From Gymnopus androsaceus JB14 (taxonomy: Eukaryota; Basidiomycota; Agaricomycetes; Agaricales; Omphalotaceae), in contig ML769996.1 in the NCBI GenBank assembly GCA_009733575.1, positions 1-26,991 on the forward strand: a stretch of 26,991 nucleotides of DNA, written 5' to 3'. The position numbers and the translations under genes are program-made. Shown here in pieces: positions 9,948 through 19,925 of this stretch (position 1 is its first letter; every line of letters begins with the position of its first letter). Under the pieces are notes generated by a model. It was not told the origin of the DNA, ran no database searches, and saw nothing but the letters and a program-made list of their open reading frames with translations.

Positions 9948-11198
9948 TCATCGCATAGCTTCTGCAACAGATAAAGGATCAGATTCGATTTCTGATGTTA
10001 CCTGACCTACAGATGCGGTAAGATGTCGCAACTCATCACTTCCTTCTCCAAGTCCTTCAATGACGTCCCTGATCTTCTTGGTGGGTCGTCTGACTCGTTT
10101 CCCAGATACTTCGTCTGGTGCAATTGGTTCGGCAATCTCTTCTGGAACTGGTATGACAGGCTGTTCCGACTCGGTGACCGATGTTTCTAAATTTCCCAAA
10201 TTTCCATCCTCCCCTTCAATGGGTTGGATCTGCCTGTCAGAGAAGACTACGTTCCTCTCCGTTGTGACAGTGTGACGTGTTGGCCAGTAGATGTAGTGAC
10301 CATTCAATTCGGGTTCGAGTCCTATCCAGCGTCCTTCCTGAGCCTGTGGTTCCAATTTGCTGGGTTCCTTTTCTCGTTTAACGTAAACAATACTGCCAAA
10401 GATTCGAAGATTAGTAATGTCCGGTTTAATACCAAACCGTTTCTTGTATGGAGTGGCCATTCCAATGGCTTTCTTTGGCGTCCTGTTCCAAACATATACC
10501 GCATATTTCATCATGAATCCCCAAAGCCATTTTGGGAGTCCTGATGAAATCAAAAGACTTCGAACTGCGTTCAGCAAAGTTCGATGTGCGCATTCCGCTA
10601 TACCGTTGTGTTCCGGGGTGTCGTGTACCGTGAGACGTCGTCGTGTCCCAATACGTTCCAGATATGCTGTGAATTCATTACTGAGAAATTCTCCCCCTCG
10701 ATCAGAGTGGAGAACTTTAACAGTTGTGCCGTATTGAGTTTGGAGACCTGTTTGGAGAACCATGTACTGTGCGAATGACTCGTCCTTTGACTTCATTTGG
10801 GGTTCCTCCAACCAATCAGCTGCTTCATCAACTAAAGTCAGCGTGTACGTGCAATGGTTTACCGTTCTGACTTGTGCTGGTCCCCACACGTCCATGTGGA
10901 AGACGTCTCCAAAATTCTCCGCACGTGGAGATGATTGCACCTGAGCGATAGGATACCTGGATGCTTTCCCAAGCATACAAGCGCGGCATTCTGGTTCGTC
11001 CATTTGCTTCGGATCCAATCCGATTCCACGAACCTGGTTGTCTCAGAACATATGCTTCACGTAAGCATAGTTGAGGTGACCTAAGATGCAGTGTGCCTCG
11101 TAAAGAGATACCAATCTGCCGATCTTAGTCGAATAAGCGTGTTCCCGTGATGGGATCTGGTATAGTCCGTTAGTCTTTGGGATAACTCCCACAAGTTC
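9948..11198 (-). pseudogene. Copia integrase
   Basis: Inserts element DNA into the genome. The zinc-binding region shows HCILGH upstream of an in-frame TGA at 11043-11045 and CRAC downstream of it. The catalytic core shows MDVWGP, then LHSDRGGEF, then an EHNGIAE block, matching the D, D, E triad of Copia integrases, followed by NRTP and a C-terminal region with a basic GKRVRRPTKK stretch. It lies in a different frame from gag-protease: the shift falls near 11195-11200 in a run of G (read on the minus strand). The frame ends at another TGA (9948-9950), after EAMR, before the reverse transcriptase. Confidence 0.93.
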
Positions 11199-13240
11199 CC
11201 CTGGCGATCTCTGATCGTCATTTTACCATTTGCGGTATGGATGGTGTAACCATCATCGTCGAGTTTTCCCAGTGATACGAGTGTGTTGGGAGTGTCTGGA
11301 CATAGAAGGGTGTTGGGGAGCTTTAACATTCTTATTTCTTGTTCAAATGTTGGAAGTCCCAGATGGAGTGTGCCGGAGATGTTTGCCGTGAAGGTTTCCG
11401 CGTTAGCGGCCTGGATGACTTGTGTTGGAATCTCCCGTTGATTCCTGAGTTCGTTGGTGAGTGGCGTCATGTGGGTAGAGCATCCGGAGTCAAAAAGAAT
11501 TGCTCCGTAACTGTGGGCTGCTGCGTAAGCGTCAACGTATACTTCTTCCTCCTCTTCACTGTTAAGAGTAAGAGGTGGCGGACTGTCGACTTTGATGTTT
11601 TGCATTATATCAGAATTGTATTTCTGACATCTGTGATTGCTTGGCGATGAAAGAGCTAATTCGAATTTATCAGCTATTTCGGAAAAATTGAAGACAAGAT
11701 TCCCATGCTTAGCGGGAATTTCGATTGCTGCCCATGATGACTCTGGTACTTCCTCAATCATGGATGAGGATGCCACTTCGCTGTTCTTTGGCCTATCTCT
11801 CCAGTTTCCATCCGACTTCTTCTTCTGCTTCTCTTTAGGAGCTTTCGTCTCCTTGGCCTCGTTGGCCTGACTGCGTTTCTCCGATGGACATTGGTTTCCA
11901 AAATGACCTTTACCTCCGCAGTTATAACAAACAGAGTCCTGACAACTTGTTGATCCTCTGCGGCCTCTGCCTCTGCCTCGGGAATTTCCCCTGAAGGAAT
12001 TTCCACGACCTCGGAAACCTCCTCTTCCCCTGTTACCGGTGTAGTTTGCCGATTCCTTCTTGTGATCATGTCGCATTTGGTGTACCATTGATTCAGCACG
12101 AATGGTGGAGATGAGCTCGGAAGGACTGAGCTTCTTGTCTGCTTTCACGGAGAAAACAGCCAATGCGTTTATGGTGGCTTTGAAGGTGTCGGGGACAGAG
12201 GACATGATGGTATTGACAAATATATCGTCGTTGATATCGATTCCCCTAGTAGTGGGGTCGTCGCGGATGCTGATCATATTGTCCAAATGTTTATTGACCT
12301 TGGATGGGTCCGAGCATCGCATAGTGTGGAGTTGTCTTTGCAAAAATGATTCAGTAAGAGCGTTTTTAGAATCATAATCAGCGAGTAAATTTTCCCACAA
12401 CCGTTTCGTGTTGTCGTAGTTCCTATACCTTCGGAATATTCCATCCGAATCCCGATAACCTGCCAATGATAGCATTTAAAAGGTTGTTGTCCTTTTCTCT
12501 ATCATTCTCCGTTGCGTCTGGATCCGTTATCACATGTGGATTCCATTCGAAATAACGCTGATAGCCAATAGATCTGGCTGCGAATTCCACTCGAGTTTTC
12601 CACGTATCCCAGTTTGATCCGTCCGACTTTAAGGTTGTAACCTTATCAAAGGCTTTTAGTGCTTTAGACATATTGTTGTCGTCGGAATCTGATTCAAATG
12701 CCCCTGACGATTCAGATCCTGAATCTGATGGAGATGAGGGTGGAGATCTTTATGGAAGATCACTCGGTAAGGGCTGTGGAGTTTGCTGTGGAGATGGCTG
12801 TGGAGATGGATTTGGTGGAAGTGGAGGTGGTGTTTGCTGTGGCTCTTGTTTCGGTAACGAAACTGGAGCTGGTGAAGGAGTAGGTGCTGGAGTGGGATTG
12901 GATGAAGATGAGGCTGCGGCTTTCTGTTTTCCAGCTAGACGTTTGCTACGTCTTTTCTCCTGTCTTTCGTTTTCTGCGACTTTGATAAATTGTTCCTGGC
13001 CAATATCAGGTAGATCGGCGTAATCCGGTAATTCTGCAGTATATTTAGTATCCTTGTGAGGTGTGTCGTACCGGTTTGGGCAAGGCTGTTTAGCACAAAC
13101 AAACCACTTCTGTTCGCTTGGATTCCACCACCTGTCGCGGGTTTCGTCTTTATCCGCTATATGAGATTTCGAAGCGCAAGGTGCCTTCTGATCGGTGGCT
13201 GGTAATGGTAATGGTAGAGGCGCTGGTTTACTGCTGGATG
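11199..13240 (-). pseudogene. Copia gag and protease (main part)
   Basis: Encodes the particle protein and the aspartic protease. From the N-terminal side: a Pro/Gln-rich stretch (about 12760-12870), a Ser/Asp-rich linker, a gag block (FDKVTTLKSDGSNWDTWK, about 12580-12650), an RG-rich stretch (about 11960-12030), a zinc knuckle CYNCGGKGHFGNQC (11888-11929), and the protease motif ILFDSGCSTHMTP (about 11465-11505). Lesions: in-frame TAA at 12750-12752; a +1 frame change near 12476 where the gag frame passes into a second frame beginning MLSLAG; another frame change near 11198. The extreme 5' end of gag lies beyond the KDZ element at 22753-22830. The two parts are in the same frame once the insertion and one TSD copy are discounted. 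Confidence 0.88.
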
Positions 13241-13799
13241 CACCTGCTAATCCCCACTAACAAGGTATATAAGAGCTCTGGGAGGGTGGTATCTGCCACT
13301 TACATAGGTTGTTAAGGGAAATTGTCCAGGTACGGATAAAACCAATTAAATACATCAGCAAAAACTGTTTTGGGCCCAGGAGGATCTAAGGTCACCTAGT
13401 CCTCTTAGGCAACCTGAGGCATCCTAGTTGGCCCAGGAAAAAGGGCAAAACTTTGGACACCTCAGGTATCCTAGTCATCCTAGGTGTCCTGGGAGATCCT
13501 GGGATGTCCTGAGGGTGTCCTGGGGCATCCTGGGGCATCCTGGGATAGAAATTTTATCCTAGGATGCCTCAGGATGCCCTAGGATGCCCCAGGACATCCC
13601 AGGATGTCCCAGGACACCTAGGTTGACTAGGATACCTGAGGTGTCCAAAGTTTTACCCTTTTTCCTGGGCCAACTAGGATGCCTCAGGTTGCCTAAGAGG
13701 ACTAGGTGACATTAGATCCTCCTAGGCCCAAAACAGTTTTTTCTGATGTAATTACATCTTCTGACCGGAATACCGGAGTAAAGTACCTCAGAGCACTCA
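13241..13799 (+). repeat. KDZ left terminal inverted repeat, interrupted by a MITE
   Basis: Matches the inverse complement of 22592-22752 from CACCTGCTAATC to GAGCACTCA. The two parts, 13241-13350 and 13749-13799, make 161 bases once the 396-base palindromic element and one TA copy are discounted. A TATATAAG motif lies at about 13265-13272. Confidence 0.92.
13353..13748. mobile_element. 396-bp palindromic fold-back MITE with TA duplication
   Basis: The element begins CATCAG and ends CTGATG, with TA duplicated outside (13351-13352 and 13749-13750); the intact KDZ right TIR shows the empty site as a single TA. The two halves are inverse complements over nearly their full length (about 195 bases each, roughly 95% by eye) around a short centre near 13548-13553. 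The arms are built of decanucleotide-like words such as GGGGCATCCT and TCCTGGGA. No gene. Likely a Tc1/mariner-type non-autonomous element that would form a long hairpin if transcribed. Confidence 0.9.
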
Positions 13800-13918
13800 A
13801 GACACTGTCATGGGTGCTTGAGGGCGTCTATTGACTAATAGCAGTGTTTCAGAGTATGTAATAATATATAAATATCAGTTCAGCAACTAGCTACAGACAA
13901 TATAAGTGTGTATAGAGG

Positions 13919-16900
13919 TCATTCAAAGTCTGCAGCAATAGATAACACAGCATCTATCTCCCCATCAACTTCATCAACTTCATCCTCTTCTTCAACCTCA
14001 CTATCAACATCACTACCAGAGACCCAATCATCAACAGTATCTGCTAAAGGCAATTCCTTTGCAACTGCCACCCCAGGGGAAAAATACTTGTTGTTTTCAA
14101 ATGCAAAGCCATCCAACTTCTTAATTGACAAAAGCCTAAGTTGATGTAGGTCATTGAAACACCCTCGTTCCTGCCAATGAAGAAGAATCTGAAGGGCTAA
14201 TGCTGGGTCATTAACCTCAACCTTCCTAGCTACACACTTAAGTCTGCGTTCCTCATCCTTCATGTAGGTGAATAGTCGGCAGATTTCCAAGTGAAGTCAC
14301 AGAAGTTCATTCTCTGCACGGATGAGCTTAAAAAACTCTTGCATAAGAACTCGATTCTTCTGCGTCGCCCACTTCCGTTCCCGCACATCTTCACGTGTAT
14401 CGCGAAGAATATCAAACTCGGAGAGGTAGGAGAACTCCACAACCTCCTCCCATGAAATCCGTCGGCGTGGAGGTGACATAGAGGCAGCAGCTTCGTTGTA
14501 CTTGGCAATGGCGGCTTGAATGGATTTTGAACGAAGTTTGAGCGCAGTCGCAATGTGCTTCCGCATCTTGTACCCTCAAAAAAGATTAAGCAAAGAAAAG
14601 ATATCAAAAAGAAAAACATACCTGTCCCAGCCACATTAAGCCTGGTCATCTCAAACATCGGAGCTACCAACAAACCCTCAAGCTTATCCAAAGCCTTTCG
14701 GTATCCAGCCTCCTTAACCATCTTCTTTGCTAAGCACCATTTATCCGACCCTTTCATCCATCGCTCTCTGATCTCCAGCCTCCATTCAAGCGCTTGACAG
14801 TCAGCGATAAGTTTGCGCTCGTTCTCCATTTCATTCCAGCACCTCTTTTCCAACGCAGGCCCTTGATTCCGGCCATCGTTTGGCTTGTAGCTGCGCCAGC
14901 TATCACGAGCTTCAGTAAGACGAGCCTGACAGTCATGCAACGCCTCAAGCTTCACAAAATACTCCATCTCCAGAGTCTCGGCTAGCGGCACCTTTGAAAG
15001 ACTACGAAGATAATCTCCCTCCTCCACAAGCCACTCGTAGAAGGTATCGGATGACTCAATTCCCGCCTCTCTCATGGCCTTTGCAATCAATGCCCGACCC
15101 TTCAGAATCCCCAAAGCTTGCTTGTAGTTGTTGTATATAAAGAGGCTGCATTTGGAGTAGGTTTCCAAATTGTCGTGATAGTAAATGAACTCTCCGATAG
15201 CTTGACGGCGGTGAAAGACTGACTGGTGACGAGTAATGCCAGCAAGCGCATTGGTAACATTGAAGTAACGCTCACATGGCTCGCCGTCCTCGATTCCAGT
15301 CCCAACAATGTAGAGCATTAGGAAGAGTAGCTGGCAGGCGTGCTCATGGGCGTATCCATGCATAGTTCCAATCACAGGGAGGTAGCTACACCATTCCGCT
15401 AACCTCTTCAAAGGACTCCGTTTAACCATCTTTGACAGCTTGCAATGAACGTCATATGAGATGGCGAGTCTTCCCTGCGGCCGGCCCTCTCCTGTCACCT
15501 GGTGCTCTATCTTCTCAGCAGACATGTAGTGGTTGAGGACAGATAAGGGGTATTTAGACCTAGATAGAGTAAGGAGTCAAGCTAAAGAAGCAAATAATAG
15601 AGGCAAAGAAGGGCTTACTGTTCACCGCTACATATCATATTGCAAGCAAGAAGGAGCATCATGTGTTGGCAGACCAAAACAAACCACCTGCACTCCATGA
15701 ATTTCCCGACAGAACGAGCAGTGTTCTTGTCCTTAGCGTTGTGCCAATGCTCTTCACAGCGACCCTCAGCCCAAAGGTGCTGCTCAGGTGAGAGCTGATC
15801 ACCGTCGGCTATCACCTCATTAACTGCTTCCCAATTCTCCTCAGCCCATGCATCAACCTGGCTTGGCTGAAGAAAATAATCGCCCCCACCAACACGATGA
15901 TCTGCTCTCTCCTTTGAAGGTGCCAGAGTCGGTGCCCCTTCCGGATCAGCAGAAGGATCGATTCAGGAGTGATCAATGCGCTCTACACGCCTCAGAGAGT
16001 CATTGCCGTCGCAGCTAGCAAGCATGCGTACATCAAGCTCCTGCTCGTCCTTGAGACGGTACTGGCATGCTGGGCAGCAGTTCAGCATGCGCCAGTTCAG
16101 ACCATCCCGGAGGAGGGCTTTCTGAACGCGCAAACGGATGCGGTTCAGAATAGCTACGTACAGGTCAAAAGCAGCAGACATCTGGGTGACAAGGTAAGGT
16201 TTGAAGGGAACGCCTTCTGAATCGCACAAGGTTTTGATAAACGGCTGAATACCCAGCTTCAGGCAATGAACAAAGAGGCTATGATACAGTGAAACAGTGC
16301 GTGTTGTAATAGCAGTTTTATGCGACAATGGAGTTGTAGGCATAAGCCCTGCAAGAATAATGCTAGAAGAGTCATAAGTTAGGCCGCTGAGCAGAGGAAC
16401 TTCTTTGGTGGAAGAGCCTGAGAGAAGAGTGAGCAGCAAACATGCAAAGAAGCAAACTAAACGTACCAAAAACGTCAACCACAGAGAGATCCATCAGCTC
16501 GACAGGCTCCCGACTAGACTTTACGTTCTTTGTCTTGATAAGATCCCAATCCATGTATGCTGTAACAAGCTCGTCCATTTGATTCTCCCAATTAGCCCAC
16601 GTCCTATCGGTGCGATCCCTGCGAGTCCAAAAATCCTTGTAACACTTCTTCATCATATCCTGCATCTTCTCCCGCATCTTCGCAAACCCTTCATCCTGCT
16701 CTTCCTCCCACTCGCCATCAGAACCGTCTGGCCTATCTTCTGGAAGGCTATGTTCATCCACCCGCATATTGAATTCCGGCGCAGAGAACTCCTCAGCCAC
16801 CTCAACGTCAGGGGCAGCTTCCAAACGGCTAGCAGACTCGGAAGCATTGCCTTGCTTCTGAAGCCTCATAACGCGCGAGTGTCTCATAAAAACGGTGGGT

Positions 16901-17004
16901 GCGCCAGCAGTCGTACGGCGTTGGGCAGCAGAGGAGCCCTGAAGCCCATGGATGGGTCCGCGTAGCGAGCCGGATCTTCTGGTGCTCTTTCGAGGGCGAT
17001 TCAT
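13919..17004 (-). pseudogene. KDZ transposase with CxC1-like N-terminal region (two in-frame stops)
   Basis: Catalyses excision and insertion of the element. Four exons on the minus strand: 17004-16467, 16417-15619, 15559-14622, 14574-13919. They total 2,931 bases, exactly 977 codons including the stop, which supports the splice model. Landmarks: a WENQMDELVTAYMDW block before VVDVF (about residues 140-180); CPACQY (C294, C297); SCDGNDSLRR with the first catalytic-type D316; CNMICSGEQ followed by SKYPLSV; YDVHC with D482; MHGYAHEHACQ; and EDGEPCERYFN with E539/E542. The C-terminal part is helical and ends in an acidic tail. These blocks fit fungal KDZ transposases of the Kyakuja-Dileera-Zisupton group. 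TGA at 15963-15965 (codon 331) and 14297-14299 (codon 851) break it; both sit where an arginine codon CGA is plausible. It is otherwise intact, with 5' GT and 3' AG at every intron. Confidence 0.9.
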
Positions 17005-17760
17005 TGAATTAAAAGATGAGATTAAACAAAGAAAGAGTTGATGATGTAAAGAATTTCGATACGTGCACGTGGCCAATGAGCAAGCTTCACGCTGAGAAAT
17101 TACCACATGTCTATGTTTGACGCCCGGAGAGATAGGCGCTGCGCTATGTTTGGCGCCAATCTCTCTCTCTCTCTTTCTTTCAACCGCCACTCGACCACTC
17201 GACCAGCATCAAAGGTATGGCCAAACGCAAGAGGGGCCCGGACGAAGCTGCGGTTAACTGTGAGTCCCCTTGCCTTTTTTAATTTAATCCACCTACGTAC
17301 CACAACTTTCTCCACCATTGTACTGCTTACCGTGTAAATAGCACCCCAATGAACACCATCGATGCCTCATAGCTTACCCGTGCTTATCATTTTGCTGCCA
17401 ATTGAAGAATTGAGGAGAATTTGCTCACGAATGCGTAAGTACAAAATGTGTACGAACTCACAGCATAAGCTTTTTGGCAATTAATGGCTCGTATAATGAG
17501 CACCTTTTAATATTTAAATCTCAAATGTTTGCCAATCATAGCATACACCTCTGGTTGCAAGTTTAGGTACTCAGCATCTATGAGGGGTAGCTAGAAAGTC
17601 TTGAAAAAAATTGTTTATTTCATTCGTTTGATCTGAGGTTTAAAATGGAAATGGCACTTACATCAAAAATGATCTTATCCTACTTTCCTCTCAACTTTCA
17701 CCGCTATTCGCTTCAATATCCCTACTTCGTCTTTATCTCCTCCTATATCCTTCCTAAAAC
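17005..17760. other. Intergenic region upstream of the KDZ transposase
   Basis: Separates the transposase from the plus-strand basic gene. A CT microsatellite lies at 17158-17177. A plus-strand ATG at 17217 opens a short basic reading (MAKRKRGPDEAAVN) that runs into a GTGAGT donor near 17262, so it could be the first exon of another decayed gene, but its continuation is not open. Nothing else is supported. Confidence 0.35.
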
Positions 17761-18397
17761 ATGCCTCGAGAACATACCCGCTCCACTATCAAAAAATCCA
17801 AGCGTATGGATGCAGAGCAAGCCAATGTTACCAAGGGCAAGCGGATCGATTATTTGCGCTGGAATCGTCGCAAGGGAGCACTTTTCTCTTCTGTTTGCTA
17901 TCCTATTGTTTCTTGGCATAAAATACTAACCCATCCTCTCATTATTATTCCAAACTACAGGAATAAAGCTGCTTATAACGCCCAAAACAAACAGCGAATG
18001 CGGAAGTAAATCTTCCTCCTGTTTCTTGTCTTTCTTCTCAGAAATTCTTACTTTTTCTCCCAGAAATCGTGCAGGGTTGAAGGATAATGAAAAAGCTGGA
18101 CTCCAAGAATGCCTGAGAGCATCCTCACGGAAGTACTATCTAAAGAGCGTATTCCTTTCATCTGCTTGTTCCATCTTCATTGGCTAATTTCTCCTACAGA
18201 AATCGGACTGAGATACTGCAGAAGGCAAAGGACAAGCTTATGAGGTTCGTTCTACGCCTGCACTCACAGCTCAGTGTCTGAGTTGACGGTCTGATAGCGC
18301 TCACATGCAGAAATTCGGTCGTGATGCAATTTGGTGGTACAAGTTGCGTAACGGGAGCTTGCGAGCGGGGCTGCCAGAGGAGGATGTTGAGGGCTAG
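17761..18397 (+). pseudogene. Decayed small basic helical protein gene inside the KDZ element
   Basis: I do not recognise a named family. Starting at ATG 17761 (MPREHTRSTIKKSKRMD), blocks of basic helical sequence occur at acceptors: RWNRRK, NKAAYNAQNKQRMRK (after the AG at 17960), NRAGLKDNEKAGLQECLRASSRKYYLK (after 18063; given here only as landmark words NRAGLKD and SSRKYYLK), NRTEILQKAKDKLMR (about 18201-18243), and a last piece KFGRDAIWWYKLRNGS ending in TAG at 18395-18397. Each block starts with N-R or N-K at a phase-2 boundary. Two donors that the phase demands read GG (near 17871) and GA (near 18139) rather than GT, and the last junction is off by one base. This suggests a once-spliced gene that has decayed. 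Alternatively my exon model is wrong. Confidence 0.45.
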
Positions 18398-18603
18398 GCA
18401 TGCTGTACTTCATGGCTGTTCCTCCATGCAATCGTCCAATGCAATGTTTTGCCCATTGCTTGTCCCGTTGCTTCTTAGAAATCCGCCATGTTGCCAAGAA
18501 ATTCGACTTGTATTTTTTAACGTGAATATGTACAAAAGATCATCAGAGCAGCATTGTAATGTACGGTAGCAGAGTAGAGCAGCATAGGTGAGTTGGAAGA
18601 TAG

Positions 18604-19708
18604 CTATTGAGCGAAGGGTCGATGGATGGAAAGCTGACGAACGTGCCCTGCAGCCTCCCATTGTGAGAAAACCCTCCTCGCATCAGATGCCTTGCCTGAT
18701 GAAAACTGCACCTCTCCGCCACGATATCCAAGCCCGTTCTTCATCATAAGCCCGCTGCAAATTTATGGTTGGCAAAAAGCATGGAAAAAAGGCGCCATAG
18801 CTCACCGACGCGTGTAGACACCAGGCTCAATACCCTTTGTAACGATGTATACGTCATCTACCTCAGCGTCCCTCTTCAGAAGTCCAATAACCCCGGTTTC
18901 CTTGGCCTCGCGGTGATGGTTCTGGGCAGCTTCAAGCGTCAAGAAAGACTTGTGAACCGCTTCACCATAGTTGCGAATGTAGGGGTATATCCCAGGCTCC
19001 TCGTCTGTGTCCCTGTATGTTGTGAAAACGCCATCTTTATGGTCGTGCCCGTCATAGAGGACGTAAAACTTTTGCTCCCTGAAAAGCATGTTCGGGGATT
19101 CCATAGGATGAGCTGAAGGCGCGAGCATCTCAAAGCGTCCTCCAGGGTTAGGCGCCGGGCTGAGTGCAGCAGTACGTCGAGTTGGAGTTGTCGGAGCTGA
19201 AGAGTAATTTCCGCCACTGGGAGGAGCTGCTACGACTCGGCTTCGAGAAGGGGTGTTGAAGGGAGTTGGAGCTCTGGAGTTGCTGAATTGACTGGCAAAT
19301 TGAGGGGCTTGGTACACAGTGCGAAGGATTCCTGCCATGAAGTTAAATATAAATAATTTTAATAGAATGGAGCCAATGCCTACCAAAAGCTGAGCGCACG
19401 CTGGAGTCAAGATTGTCCCAATCGCCCTCGACGTCGTCAACAGCGGCTTCCTCTTCGTTTTGGGCGTTGCTTTCTATACTACGGATTTCAGTGGCGTTCA
19501 ACACTATTGGGGGATGCTTACCGAGTGCGTTCTGAATGGCTGCAAGACGTGCAGCACGACGTTCAGCAGAGAGCTGCTGGCTGGGCCTTTGTGGTGAGAG
19601 CTGAAGTTGTTGATCGGGTGCTTCGACTGCAATTCAAAGCCACGTGGGATTGAATGTGAGAATCAGATTGCAGAGATGTCAAGAATATGACTTAAACATA
19701 CCTTTCAT
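18604..19708 (-). CDS. RNase H1 N-terminal/viroplasmin-like domain protein carried by the KDZ element
   Basis: Five exons on the minus strand: 19708-19702, 19626-19522, 19473-19384, 19331-18806, 18754-18604. They sum to 879 bases, or 292 residues plus stop, with GT donors and AG acceptors throughout. The N-terminal part is Gln/Glu-rich, and the middle is a Ser/Thr/Pro-rich linker (TPFNTPSRSR and similar). The C-terminal half has two blocks resembling the small nucleic-acid-binding domain found at the N-terminus of RNase H1 and in caulimovirus viroplasmin: KFYVLYDGHDHKDGVFTTY with SFLTLEAAQ, then VYIVTKGIEPGVYTR followed across the last intron by GLGYRGGEV and a helix ending VFSQWEAAGHVRQL. 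No RNase H catalytic domain follows. Binding of RNA or RNA-DNA hybrid is inference from the fold. No break was seen. It lies back to back with the next gene, 217 bases apart. Confidence 0.7.
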
Positions 19709-19925
19709 CTTTGTTCACTGGCGCTAGTCAATTTTCAAGAATGCGGTTGGTTTGGAAGACAACGAAGATGAAGGAGCAAGAAAGCTTAAGCTTGGACGGG
19801 CGTGGCTTCGTTGATTTGACTCAGCATTCCACACGCTTTCGACTCCGCCGCCACTCGAGGTTGAAGTCAAATATTTCAATATTTCTTCAACACATCGTGC
19901 TTGTTCTCAAAAATTCATCTGCACT
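19709..19925. promoter_or_regulatory. Divergent promoter region between two KDZ cargo genes
   Basis: 217 bases separate the start codons of the minus-strand viroplasmin-like gene and the plus-strand unknown gene, so both promoters must lie here or overlap into the genes. No clear TATA box was recognised. The assignment rests on gene orientation only. Confidence 0.45.

Noticed and set aside
12673..13023. Plus-strand Gly/Cys-rich frame (GCGVCCGDGCGDG) resembling a cysteine-rich protein
   Set aside because: It is the antisense of the Pro/Gln-rich stretch of Copia gag, which is in frame with the rest of gag.
13353..13748. CRISPR-like array because of repeated TCCTGGG words
   Set aside because: Repeats are short, unspaced and arranged as one inverted palindrome in a fungal transposon; no spacers or cas genes.
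9477..15965. Programmed TGA readthrough or selenocysteine in both elements
   Set aside because: Five TGA codons in two unrelated genes, none with a visible downstream recoding structure, fit CpG decay better; frameshifts and a TAA also occur in the Copia element.
17107..17337. Plus-strand frame with a Leu/Ser run (NLSLSLSF)
   Set aside because: Created by a CT microsatellite; no start context, domain or exon structure.
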